A stretch of DNA of 64,000 nucleotides from Komagataeibacter intermedius TF2. Its GTDB lineage: Bacteria > Pseudomonadota > Alphaproteobacteria > Acetobacterales > Acetobacteraceae. The stretch lies in the NCBI RefSeq assembly GCF_000964425.1, contig NZ_BANF01000044.1:1-64000 (forward strand). Direction: 5' to 3'. The notes beneath the pieces are model-generated. The model was given only the letters and a program-made list of their open reading frames with translations. It searched no databases and was not told the DNA's origin. A program made the translations under genes and the position numbers. Below, piece by piece: positions 35,941-44,010 of the stretch (the first letter of the stretch is position 1; the number at the start of each line of letters is the position of its first letter).

Positions 35941-36222
35941 GGGAGGGCTTCTGTTGCCCGGTGCCCTCCCGAACCGCGCTTATCGCTTATGCAGCGACAG
36001 CGAGCACCTCAGAGTTATCATTGGCACTTGTAATTTAGCCCGATAACGGTGGTACAATGCCGGGCAAAAGGCGGGTCTTTACCATGCGTGTCGAGCCTGT
36101 TTCGTCCCCATGTTCCCCCTGAGGGAGAAATTTGGTGGAGACGCCGGGTACCGCCCCCGGGTCCACAACACTTATTCCACGCGCCGTTTATCGCCATAGC
36201 CAAGGGGCAAGCCCCTCCGGCA
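35941..36222 (-). ncRNA. ssrA: transfer-messenger RNA, permuted two-piece alphaproteobacterial type
   Basis: The minus strand first encodes the acceptor piece, with a T-arm (CCGGG, then CCCGG) and the 3' end GTCTCCACCA at 36133. After a 23-nt spacer (36110-36132) the coding piece starts at 36109 with GGGGACGAAACAGG. GGGGACG pairs with CGTCTCC to make the 7-bp acceptor stem (one G-U). The tag frame is at 36025-35987: GCC AAT GAT AAC TCT GAG GTG CTC GCT GTC GCT GCA TAA, giving ANDNSEVLAVAA. The 3' end has a GGGAGGGC/GCCCTCCC hairpin followed by ACCTTTTCTT, likely terminator or terminal stem. The acceptor 5' end is approximate. The RNA rescues stalled ribosomes and tags nascent chains. Confidence 0.93.
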
Positions 36223-36228
36223 TTTTCG

Positions 36229-36257
36229 GATATAGGGACTGGCCGCGCATCTGGCAA
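36229..36257 (-). promoter_or_regulatory. predicted sigma-70 type promoter for ssrA
   Basis: On the minus strand TTGCCA (36257-36252) and TATATC (36234-36229) are separated by exactly 17 bases, placing the transcript start near 36222, just upstream of the acceptor piece. Prediction from pattern only. Confidence 0.6.
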
Positions 36258-36615
36258 GGGGCCACGCGATGGCAGGGCGCCCTCGACGGGATTTCCGCCG
36301 CCTGCTACCGGACTGATATTTTTTTTACCCATGGTACCCGGTCCATCCGAGCGGATGCAGAAAAAATATTCCATTCCCGTGGCCCGACCGCATGGACGGC
36401 GAACAGTCAGCAGGCCGTATTTTTTCCTTGGCGCCAGTGGTGTTTCTGCATCCGGCCTGCGCCATGATGCAGCCGTAAAGACGGCCCACAGCAACATGAA
36501 CAGATCAGGCCACGCGGGCTGATGGGATGGACCAGCGCCTTTATATGAAATGACCCATATGATATGCCCCGCGTCCTCATGCTATGATCGATACAGACGG
36601 GACGGGACGCGGCAC
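36258..36615. other. 358-bp region between ssrA promoter and thyX
   Basis: No credible gene on either strand. Open frames here run into the tmRNA and have no ribosome site. It contains a run of eight T (36323 region) and a short inverted repeat TGCATC/GATGCA near 36450-36475. The thyX promoter should lie at its right end; TATGAT at 36583-36588 is a possible -10 without a good -35. Confidence 0.4.
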
Positions 36616-37566
36616 ATGTTTTCCACTGAGCAGAAATCGGCAATCGACGCAGCCCGCGCCGGATGGGCGCAGACCCGCCGCCTTGTCGTACCGGCGGTGG
36701 AAGACGTGCTGTATTCCCCCATTCCGGTGCTGGAAACGGGTTTTGTCCGCGCGGTGGACTACATGGGCGGCGACAGCGGCATCGTGCAGGGCGCGCGCGT
36801 ATCCTACGGCAAGGGCACGCGCAGCACGTCCGATGACCGGGGGCTGATCCGCTACCTCATGCGGCACCGCCACACCAGCCCGTTCGAACTCGCGGTGCTG
36901 AAGCTGCATGTGCGCGCGCCCATTTTCGTCACCCGGCAGTGGTTCCGTCACCGCACCGCCAGCATCAACGAATACTCGGCCCGCTATTCGGTGCTGGAGA
37001 AGGAATTCTACTTCCCCCGCCCCGAGGACATCGCCGTCCAGTCCACGAACAACAGGCAGGGCCGCGCCGACGCCCTGCCGCCCGAGCAGGCGCAGCAGGT
37101 CCTTGATATCCTGCGCGATGACGCATCACGCTGCTATGACCATTACCTCGACCTGCTCAACGAGGATGAAAACGGCGAAAAGCGCGACCCCGGCCGTCCG
37201 GCCATCGCGCGCGAACTGGCGCGCATGAACCTGCCGGTCAACATCATGACCCAGTTCTACTGGCAGATTAACCTGTGGAACCTGCTGCACTTCCTGCGCC
37301 TGCGCGCGGACAGCCACGCGCAGTACGAAATCCGCGCCTATGCCGACGCCATCCTGCAGATCGTGCAGAAATGGGCGCCACTGACATTCGAGGCCTTTAC
37401 CGATTACATGCGCGACGCGGTCCTGCTGTCCGGTCCGGCGCTGAAGGTGCTGCGCGCGGCGATGGGGGGCCAGCAGGTCGATCCGGCGCAGGTCGGCCTG
37501 TCGAAGCGCGAGATCCGTGAACTGGCGGAGATGTTCCCCGAAATCGCGCCGAAGCTGGTGCGCTGA
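36616..37566 (+). CDS. thyX: flavin-dependent thymidylate synthase
   Basis: 316-aa FAD/NADPH-dependent enzyme converting dUMP to dTMP with methylene-tetrahydrofolate, replacing ThyA. The ThyX motif RHRx7S is [11 protein letters not shown] at residues 111-121, followed by [13 protein letters not shown]. The C-terminal [36 protein letters not shown] contains the substrate-binding Arg residues. The start at 36616 is the ATG just before MFSTEQKS; upstream in-frame codons lie in the intergenic region. The ribosome site is weak (GGGACG). It is somewhat longer than the 220-250 aa minimum because of N- and C-terminal extensions, as in other alphaproteobacterial ThyX. Confidence 0.95.
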   Translation: [316 protein letters not shown]

Positions 37567-37907
37567 CCCCGGCCCGACAGTCAACAAATCGTGATACGGT
37601 GCCACCGCGCCAGTGTCCTGACGTTGAAGACATTGTGGATTTTACGTCACACTCAGCGCGGCAATTCTGCCAGCATCCCCCTTCATATGGTCGGTTCAGG
37701 GCTGGCTTTGTCCCATGTGTCCCATGCAGGGCAGACACAATATGCCCTCATCCCGTGGCAAGCGGATTGCACAACAGCAATCCCATGCTAGAGAGTGACG
37801 CAAGAAAGGGGCGTCATTGCCCGGTTCGGGATTCTTGCAAACGCATTGGGCCATCCCGCCATGCCAGCATGGGGGGCAAGCGAATACAGAGGGAAGCGGA
37901 AACGAGT
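37567..37907. other. 341-bp intergenic region, thyX / mlaA
   Basis: No credible gene. The frame of mlaA is open through most of it but has no homology or ribosome site before 37908. It presumably holds the mlaA promoter; TTGCAC near 37767 with CATGCT about 15 bases later is a poor candidate. No terminator is obvious. Confidence 0.4.
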
Positions 37908-38726
37908 ATGCGCGCAGAGACAGGATCGAATTCTTGGTCGTCCCGCCCGTTCCCGTCCCCGCGTCGCTCGACGCTTCGCGTCGCGGGGATGGCACTTGGA
38001 CTGCTCGGGCTTGCGTCATGCGCGACGCCGCCGCCCAAGGACCCGGACGCGCTGGCTGAATACAAGGAAGCCAACGACAAGTACGAAAGGCTGAACCGCA
38101 AGAATTTCGACCTGACCATGTGGGCCAACAAATACACCCTGCGCCCGGTGGCAAAGGCGTATATCTGGGCCGTGCCGCGCCCGCTGCGCAATTCGATCGG
38201 CGGCCTGTACCAGACCATGAACGAACCCGTCGTGTTCTTTAACGACGTGGGCGCGGGCAAGCCCCGCCGCGCGGGCGATGCCTTCGTGCGGTGGTGCATC
38301 AACATGACGGTGGGCATTGGCGGCCTGATCGATGTCGCCAATTATGCCGGCTACAGGCACCACGACAACGATGCCGGCCTGACGCTGGCGACGTGGGGCG
38401 TGCCATCCGGCCCCTACCTGTTCCTGCCGGTGCTGGGTCCGTCCTCGTTCCGTGACGGTGTCGGCTATGGCATCGACGTCGGGCTGTCACCGTGGAACTA
38501 TGTGCCCCGTGGCTATGGGCTGCTGACCTTCAACTGGGCCTATAACATCATGGGCACCATCAACGGCATGGCTACCAATGTTGATGCGCTTGATCAGGTC
38601 ATGAAGGATTCGCTTGATCCCTACGCCACCATCCGCAGCGCCTACCAGCAGCAGCGCAAGGCCTTGGCGGAAAACATAAAGAACGACCACCGGGCCACCG
38701 TGCCCGACTGGTACCACAACAGATAA
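37908..38726 (+). CDS. mlaA: MlaA (VacJ) outer-membrane phospholipid-removal lipoprotein
   Basis: 272 aa. A long basic N-region precedes a hydrophobic stretch with lipobox LASC (GLLGLASCATPPP), so the mature protein is lipidated at that Cys. The MlaA core is clear: YERLNRKNFDLTMWANKYTLRPVAKAY, then NEPVVFFNDVGAGKPRRAGDAFVRW, GGLIDVANYAG and TLATWGVPSGPYLFLPVLGPSSFRDG. It removes misplaced phospholipids from the outer leaflet of the outer membrane and passes them to MlaC. It is followed 17 bp later by mlaC. The MlaFEDB transporter is not in the window. Confidence 0.94.
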   Translation: MRAETGSNSWSSRPFPSPRRSTLRVAGMALGLLGLASCATPPPKDPDALAEYKEANDKYERLNRKNFDLTMWANKYTLRPVAKAYIWAVPRPLRNSIGGLYQTMNEPVVFFNDVGAGKPRRAGDAFVRWCINMTVGIGGLIDVANYAGYRHHDNDAGLTLATWGVPSGPYLFLPVLGPSSFRDGVGYGIDVGLSPWNYVPRGYGLLTFNWAYNIMGTINGMATNVDALDQVMKDSLDPYATIRSAYQQQRKALAENIKNDHRATVPDWYHNR

Positions 38727-38743
38727 CCAAAAGGGACATAGCG

Positions 38744-39361
38744 ATGCAGACATCCTTCCCCCGTCGCCACGCACTGGCTCTGCTGGCAGCGACCGCCGCC
38801 GCCATGCCTGTTGCTTCAGCATGGGCGGTTGATGCCGGCGCGCAGGCCCGTTCTTTCGTCACCATGTTCGGCAGCAAGCTGGTTGCCATCGTCAACAGCG
38901 GCGCGCCACTGGACAGGAAAAAGCAGGATATCCTGCCGCTTCTGGAACAGTACGTGGATGTGGACGCCATCGCACGCTACTGCCTGGGCCGTTACTGGCG
39001 CACCGCCACGCCGGACCAGCAGGCACGCTACATCAAGCTGTTCCATCAGGTGCTGGTCAACGCCATTACCGACAAGATCGGGGATTATCGCGGCGTGACC
39101 TTCGTGGTCGGCTCCAGCGCGCCATCGGGTGATGACACGGCGGTTTCCACCATCATCAACCGCCCCGGCCAGCCGGGTGCCGATACCCAGTGGATCATCA
39201 GCACCGCCAGCGGCAGCCCGAAGGTCGTGGACGTGGTGGGCGAAGGCGCCAGCCTGCGCCTGACGCAGCGGCAGGACTATGGTTCCTTCATCGCGCGCAA
39301 TGGTGGCAACGTGGATGCCCTGCTGCATGCACTGGACAAACAGATCGCCAACCACCACTGA
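38744..39361 (+). CDS. mlaC: MlaC/Ttg2D periplasmic phospholipid shuttle
   Basis: 205 aa. Signal peptide RRHALALLAATAAAMPVASAWA, then a Tgt2/MlaC domain: ARSFVTMFGSKLVAIVNSG, DVDAIARYCLGRYWRTATPDQQARYIKLFHQVLVNA, and KVVDVVGEGASLRLTQRQDYGSFIARNGG-VDALLHAL. It carries phospholipid between MlaA and the inner-membrane Mla complex. It lies 17 bp after mlaA and ends 48 bp before a strong bidirectional terminator, so mlaA-mlaC form a two-gene unit. Confidence 0.93.
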   Translation: MQTSFPRRHALALLAATAAAMPVASAWAVDAGAQARSFVTMFGSKLVAIVNSGAPLDRKKQDILPLLEQYVDVDAIARYCLGRYWRTATPDQQARYIKLFHQVLVNAITDKIGDYRGVTFVVGSSAPSGDDTAVSTIINRPGQPGADTQWIISTASGSPKVVDVVGEGASLRLTQRQDYGSFIARNGGNVDALLHALDKQIANHH

Positions 39362-39409
39362 CCAACGGCACCTTCCACAGGCAGCCGTTATGGGATGCAA
39401 CGAGACATG

Positions 39410-39439
39410 AAAAAGCCGGTCCCCAAGGACCGGCTTTTT
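39410..39439. terminator. bidirectional intrinsic terminator, mlaC / GNAT
   Basis: 13-bp perfect stem AAAAAGCCGGTCC (39410-39422) with GGACCGGCTTTTT (39427-39439) and a tetraloop, between convergent mlaC and the GNAT gene, with A and T tracts on both sides. Confidence 0.93.
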
Positions 39440-39969
39440 CAGTGCATTCCGGCAGCGCCCCCACCGGGACGCATGCTGTGATATAGCAGGATGTCCGCGC
39501 TACAGGATACAGGCCGCGCGTCACAGACGCTCATGCCGGCCCCACCAAAAACCTGTCGGCCCACGATATCGTTTTCCCGGACATAGGAAATGACACGCCC
39601 GACCCCACCAGCATGGGCAAAGGCCAGCGCCATGCTGGTTGCTTCACGCGACAGGGCGGTATCACGGGCATGGGGCAGGATGGCAAACTGCAGTTCGTGG
39701 CATTCAGGTTCAGTGCTGGAAGGCTGTACACCTGCAAGGCCGATAAAGCGTCCCTGCTGGCGGACGGCAAACATGCCCACCCCTTCACGGCCCCATGTCA
39801 TGAGATCGGTCATCATGTCCTGCTCGCTCAGGACACGATTGCAGACCCCGCCCGCCAGCCGTCCGGTCACACCGGCGCTGGCCTTGAGCTGGACAACATC
39901 TTCCAGATCGGCCCATGAGACCGGATCAAGCTGCAGGCGTGCTGTCTGTATGCTGTTTCGACATCCCAT
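39439..39969 (-). CDS. GNAT-family N-acetyltransferase (RimJ/RimL-like)
   Basis: 176 aa. IQTARLQLDPVSWADLEDVVQLKAS is the start typical of RimJ/RimL-type acetyltransferases, LIGLAGVQ and LQFAILPHARDTALSREATSMALAFAHAGGVGRVISYVRENDIVGRQVFGGAGM follow the GNAT acetyl-CoA fold, although the Q/RxxGxG/A loop is poorly conserved (PHARDTALS). Substrate unknown. It lies 73 bp downstream of ettA on the same strand and its stop coincides with the terminator shared with mlaC. Confidence 0.82.
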   Translation of the reverse strand: MGCRNSIQTARLQLDPVSWADLEDVVQLKASAGVTGRLAGGVCNRVLSEQDMMTDLMTWGREGVGMFAVRQQGRFIGLAGVQPSSTEPECHELQFAILPHARDTALSREATSMALAFAHAGGVGRVISYVRENDIVGRQVFGGAGMSVCDARPVSCSADILLYHSMRPGGGAAGMH

Positions 39970-40042
39970 AACTGCCTCCGTCGCGGCAGGTGCAAAGACC
40001 TGCCGTTATTGACGCAGATAATATTGCGGATGGCAAATGGAA

Positions 40043-41722
40043 TCAGCGTTCGATGGGGCGGTACTTGATCCGGCTCGGCTCGGTCGCGTCGGGGCCAAGG
40101 CGGCGGCGCTTGTCTTCCTCGTAAGCCTGGAAGTTCCCCTCGAACCATTCAACATGGCTATCCCCTTCAAAGGCGAGGATATGGGTCGCCAGACGGTCAA
40201 GGAACCAGCGGTCATGGCTGATGATGACCGCGCAGCCCGCGAATTCGGCCAGGGCCTCCTCCAGCGCGCGCAGGGTATCAACGTCAAGGTCGTTGGTCGG
40301 CTCATCCAGCAGGATGACATTGCTTTCCTGCCGCAGCATCTTGGCGAGATGGACGCGGTTGCGCTCACCACCCGACAGGACGCCCACCTTCTTCTGCTGG
40401 TCCGGCCCCTTGAAGTTGAAGGCGCCAACATAGGCACGCGACGGCACGGCCCGCTTGCCCAGATAGATGACGTCGGTCCCGCCGGAGATTTCCTCCCACA
40501 CGGTCTTGTTGTCATCCAGGCTGAAGCGCGACTGGTCCACATAACCCAGCTTCACGGTTTCACCGATGGTCAGCGACCCACTATCGGGCGTTTCCTGCCC
40601 CATGATCATCTTGAACAGGGTGGACTTGCCCGCGCCGTTCGGCCCGATCACGCCCACGATGCCGCCGGGCGGCAGCTTGAAGCTGAGGTCATCGATCAGC
40701 AGGCGGTTGCCGAAGCCCTTGCGCAGGTCCTCGGCCTCGATCACCGTACCACCAAGGCGGGGTCCGGGCGGAATGATGATGTCGGCGACGCCACCACCCT
40801 TTTCGTTGTTCTGCGCCAGCATTTCCTCATATCGCGCGATACGGGACTTGCTCTTGGCCTGACGGGCCTTGGGGGAGGAACCGATCCATTCCTGTTCGGC
40901 CGCAAGGGCGCGCTGACGGGCGCTTTCCTCTTTTTCTTCCTGCGCCAGACGCTTGCGCTTCTGTTCCAGCCACGAGGAATAGTTGCCTTCAAACGGGTAG
41001 CCACGACCACGTTCAAGTTCAAGGATCCAGTTGGTGACGTTATCGAGGAAGTACCGGTCATGGGTAATGACCATCACGGTGCCTTCGTAATCACGCAGCG
41101 TCTTTTCCAGCCAGGACACGCTTTCCGCGTCAAGGTGGTTGGTCGGCTCATCCAGCAGCAGCAGGTCAGGCTTTTCCAGCAGCAGGCGACACAGCGCCAC
41201 GCGGCGGCGTTCCCCACCGGACAGCTTGTCCACCGGGCTGTCGGCGGGCGGGCAGCGCAGGGCTTCCAGTGCGATTTCCAGCTTGCGGTCCAGCTCCCAG
41301 CCATCGCCCGCGTCGATCACTTCCTGCAGTTCGGCCTGTTCGGCCAGCAGGGTGTTCATTTCATCATCGGACATGGGTTCGGCGAACTTCATCGAAATCT
41401 CGTTGAAGCGGTCCACGGCCTTTTTCAGCTCGCCAAAGCCCAGGGCGACGTTTTCGCCAACCGTCAGGCTTTCATCCAGCTTGGGCTCCTGCTCCAGATA
41501 GCCCACGCGCGCGCCTTCGGCGGCCCATGCCTCGCCACCGAATTCCTTTTCCACGCCCGCCATGATCTTGAGCAGCGTGGACTTGCCCGCGCCGTTGACG
41601 CCCAGCACGCCAATCTTGACGCCCGGCAGGAAGGACAGCGTAATCCCCTTGAAGACTTCACGCCCACCCGGATACGCCTTGGTCAGGTCCTTCATCACAT
41701 AGACATATTGCGTGGCGGCCAT
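40043..41722 (-). CDS. ettA: energy-dependent translational throttle protein EttA (ABC-F)
   Basis: 559-aa ABC-F ATPase that binds the ribosomal E site and couples translation to ATP/ADP. Two nucleotide-binding domains: [12 protein letters not shown] with [32 protein letters not shown], and [12 protein letters not shown] with [32 protein letters not shown]. Between them is the PtIM/arm region [23 protein letters not shown], and no membrane segments are present. Length matches EttA. AGGAG lies nine bases before the ATG. A CAU-anticodon tRNA gene is encoded just upstream on the same strand. Confidence 0.96.
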   Translation of the reverse strand: MAATQYVYVMKDLTKAYPGGREVFKGITLSFLPGVKIGVLGVNGAGKSTLLKIMAGVEKEFGGEAWAAEGARVGYLEQEPKLDESLTVGENVALGFGELKKAVDRFNEISMKFAEPMSDDEMNTLLAEQAELQEVIDAGDGWELDRKLEIALEALRCPPADSPVDKLSGGERRRVALCRLLLEKPDLLLLDEPTNHLDAESVSWLEKTLRDYEGTVMVITHDRYFLDNVTNWILELERGRGYPFEGNYSSWLEQKRKRLAQEEKEESARQRALAAEQEWIGSSPKARQAKSKSRIARYEEMLAQNNEKGGGVADIIIPPGPRLGGTVIEAEDLRKGFGNRLLIDDLSFKLPPGGIVGVIGPNGAGKSTLFKMIMGQETPDSGSLTIGETVKLGYVDQSRFSLDDNKTVWEEISGGTDVIYLGKRAVPSRAYVGAFNFKGPDQQKKVGVLSGGERNRVHLAKMLRQESNVILLDEPTNDLDVDTLRALEEALAEFAGCAVIISHDRWFLDRLATHILAFEGDSHVEWFEGNFQAYEEDKRRRLGPDATEPSRIKYRPIER

Positions 41723-41825
41723 GACGGTCGGCTCCTGATAACTGAAAGAAAAAACGGCAGGTCACCTGCCCGGCGCGGACAGGCGCGCGGCCGGTTGCGC
41801 AGTGCTGCAGGCAATGGAAAAGCCT

Positions 41826-41899
41826 GCGCCCGGCAGGACTTGAACCCGCAACCAAGCCGTTATGAGCGGCCCGCTCTAACCAATTGAGCTACGGGCGCG
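41826..41899 (-). tRNA. tRNA with CAU anticodon, probably tRNA-Ile2
   Basis: 74-nt cloverleaf: acceptor GCGCCCG with CGGGCGC, D-arm AGCTCAATTGGTTAGAGC, anticodon loop CTCATAA (anticodon CAT), T-arm GCGGGTTCAAGTCCTGC, discriminator A; CCA is not encoded. CAT could mean Met or Ile2. The pairs C4-G69 and C5-G68, reported as TilS recognition elements for tRNA-Ile2, and the GCTTGGTTGC variable region like E. coli Ile2 favour Ile2, in which C34 becomes lysidine and the tRNA reads AUA. It lies upstream of ettA. Confidence 0.93.
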
Positions 41900-42157
41900 C
41901 AGGCAGTCCCTGATCTCGCGCATGTGGAGGGATTTGGCAAGATCAACGTGCCTTTTTCCACGTAATTTTTTCGACTTCCGCGGCGACCACGCCATAAAAA
42001 AAACAACTTCATGATCTGGCTCATGGCCGGGACGTCTGCCACAGAACATGACTTGCACAGGAAACGGTGGGAGATATACCGTCATCCCCCGTTAATTCAT
42101 GCCGCCACGCAATGGGGCGGCTAACGCACCAACAGGCAGCAGGAGGCCTGAACAGCA

Positions 42158-42685
42158 ATGGACGTATCAAAGATTTCACCCGGCAAGGACGTACCGAACG
42201 ACATCAATGTCGTGATCGAGATCCCGCAGGGGTCCGGCGTGAAATACGAAATCGACAAGGACAGCGGTGCGCTGGTCGTGGACCGCATCCTGTTCACGCC
42301 CATGGTCTATCCCGCAGCCTACGGCTTCATTCCCAACACGCTGGCCGCCGATGGCGACCCGACCGATGCGCTGGTGCTGATGCCGGCCGCCGTGGTGCCG
42401 GGCGTCGTGGTCCGTGCGCGTCCCATCGGCATGCTGAAGATGGAAGACGAAAGCGGGCAGGATGAAAAGATCATCTGTGTCCCGCATGACAAGGTGCATC
42501 CCTACTATTCCAAGGTGGAGAAGCTGGAAGACCTGCCCGAAATCGTGCTGAAGGAAATCGAGCACTTCTTCACCCGCTACAAGGACCTGGAAAAGGGCAA
42601 GTGGGTCAAGGTGTCCGGCTGGGCCGACAAGAAGGCCGCTGGCGAAGCCATCCTTGAATCCGTCAAGGCAGTGGCTGGCAAGTAA
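42158..42685 (+). CDS. ppa: inorganic pyrophosphatase (family I)
   Basis: 175-aa hexameric, Mg2+-dependent enzyme hydrolysing pyrophosphate. Motifs: NVVIEIPQGSGVKYEIDKDSGALVVDR, YPAAYGFIPNTLAADGDPTDALVL, with the DGDPTD metal-binding Asps, and DEKIICVP. Length is typical of bacterial family I. GGAGG lies 11 bases before the ATG. It converges with the GT4 gene; the stops are 40 bp apart, with a CCGGGCC/GGCCCGG hairpin between them. Confidence 0.96.
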   Translation: MDVSKISPGKDVPNDINVVIEIPQGSGVKYEIDKDSGALVVDRILFTPMVYPAAYGFIPNTLAADGDPTDALVLMPAAVVPGVVVRARPIGMLKMEDESGQDEKIICVPHDKVHPYYSKVEKLEDLPEIVLKEIEHFFTRYKDLEKGKWVKVSGWADKKAAGEAILESVKAVAGK

Positions 42686-42725
42686 GCCATCCCCTGCCGG
42701 CTACCGGGCCACATCGGCCCGGCGG

Positions 42726-43979
42726 TCACGCGGCACTGGTCAGCCTGTCCGGGCGTGCGCCCGCGACAAGCTGGCCGATCAGCCGGTGATAGCGCGCCAT
42801 GTAGGCGTGCATGTCCAGCGTGCGTTCCGCCTGCGCACGGACACTGGCCCGCAGCCTGCGCGCCAGCCGCCCGTCTTCCAGCAGTTCCAGCACGCCGTCG
42901 GCAATGCGCCGGGGGTCAAGGAAGGGCACAAGCCGCGCCGTCCTGCCATCATGCAGGAATTCCGCGACCGGGGGCGTCCGGCTGCCCACGATGGCGCAGC
43001 CACTGGCCATCGCCTCCCGCAGCGACCATGACACCACAAACGGGTATGTCAGATAGACATGCGCGTCAGAACGTTGCAGCAGGCGGCAGAAATCACCGTA
43101 CCCGACCCTGCCTGTAAAATGGACGCGCGCCGTATCCAGCGTGCCACCCAGTTCCGCCAGCATGTGCTGCCGCCATGTCCGGCCATCCGGCGCACGGCCG
43201 CCATAGCTGACGCCATCGCCCCCCACCACGATCACCCGCACATCGCCGCGCGCGCGCAGGATATGCGGCAGCGCACGCATGAAGACGTGGAACCCGCGAT
43301 ATGGCTCCAGATCGCGGGCAATATAGGTCACCAGTTTTTCGCCCGCCGCCACATGGATGTCCCCCAGCACGAAGGGGCGCATGCCAGCCTGCGGATCGGG
43401 CACGCACCGGTCCAGATCCACCCCTTCGGGCAGAAGGGTAATGCGCGCGCGCGCCCAGTCGGGATAGGTATCGCGCTGGAAACGGGTGGGCGAGTGTCCC
43501 CAGCCTGCCCCGGCAAGGGCCAGCAGGTTCAGCGTATTGCGCGCCCGCACCAGCGGGGCGACGCCGGACGCCGGGGCGAATTCCGGGTCAAAGCCGACAT
43601 CCAGCCCGGTGGGGTGATAGAAGAATTCGTAATATCCCAGCATCGGCACGTCAGGATAGACATCGGCCAGTTCCAGCATCTCACCCCAGCCATGGTGGCC
43701 AATGATGATGTCGGGCACATAGCCCAGCCCCCGCAGGGTACGGGCCGCACGCGCCACCTCCGCCGCACGCTGCATGGCACGTGCCAGTTCCGCCACCGGG
43801 GCGGAGGCATCAACCCGCGCTGGCGGCGGCAGGCGATAGGATACCCGCCGCACGCCGGGTATCTGCACCCGGCCCGTTTCACTTATGAAAACGATCTCGT
43901 TTCCGCCGCGCGCCTGCAGGTCGCGCAGCAGGTGCACGAACTGGCCGGGAAAATTCTGGTGCACGAACAGGTATTTCAT
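42726..43979 (-). CDS. GT4-family glycosyltransferase
   Basis: 417 aa, GT-B fold. The N-terminal Rossmann half begins MKYLFVHQNFPGQFVHLLRDL; the C-terminal half has KLVTYIARDLEPYRGFHVFMRAL, RVIVVGG, then SDAHVYLTYPFVVSWSLREAMASGCAIVGSRTPPVAEFL with the E-x7-E-like nucleotide-sugar site. The insertion GYYEFFYHPTGLDVGFDPEFAP is characteristic of a branch often found next to exopolysaccharide or secretion genes. The start at 43979 is the ATG of MKYLF; upstream in-frame codons are Arg-rich and non-homologous. It is the last gene of the six-gene operon, 31 bp after the unknown-family gene. Acceptor and donor unknown. Confidence 0.88.
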   Translation of the reverse strand: MKYLFVHQNFPGQFVHLLRDLQARGGNEIVFISETGRVQIPGVRRVSYRLPPPARVDASAPVAELARAMQRAAEVARAARTLRGLGYVPDIIIGHHGWGEMLELADVYPDVPMLGYYEFFYHPTGLDVGFDPEFAPASGVAPLVRARNTLNLLALAGAGWGHSPTRFQRDTYPDWARARITLLPEGVDLDRCVPDPQAGMRPFVLGDIHVAAGEKLVTYIARDLEPYRGFHVFMRALPHILRARGDVRVIVVGGDGVSYGGRAPDGRTWRQHMLAELGGTLDTARVHFTGRVGYGDFCRLLQRSDAHVYLTYPFVVSWSLREAMASGCAIVGSRTPPVAEFLHDGRTARLVPFLDPRRIADGVLELLEDGRLARRLRASVRAQAERTLDMHAYMARYHRLIGQLVAGARPDRLTSAA

Positions 43980-44010
43980 GTCCGGCCGTCCCGGCCTTTC
44001 CCCCCGATGG

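Noticed and set aside
36049-36522. Open frame across the tmRNA region
   Set aside because: It overlaps the conserved acceptor and tag segments of ssrA and lacks a ribosome site.
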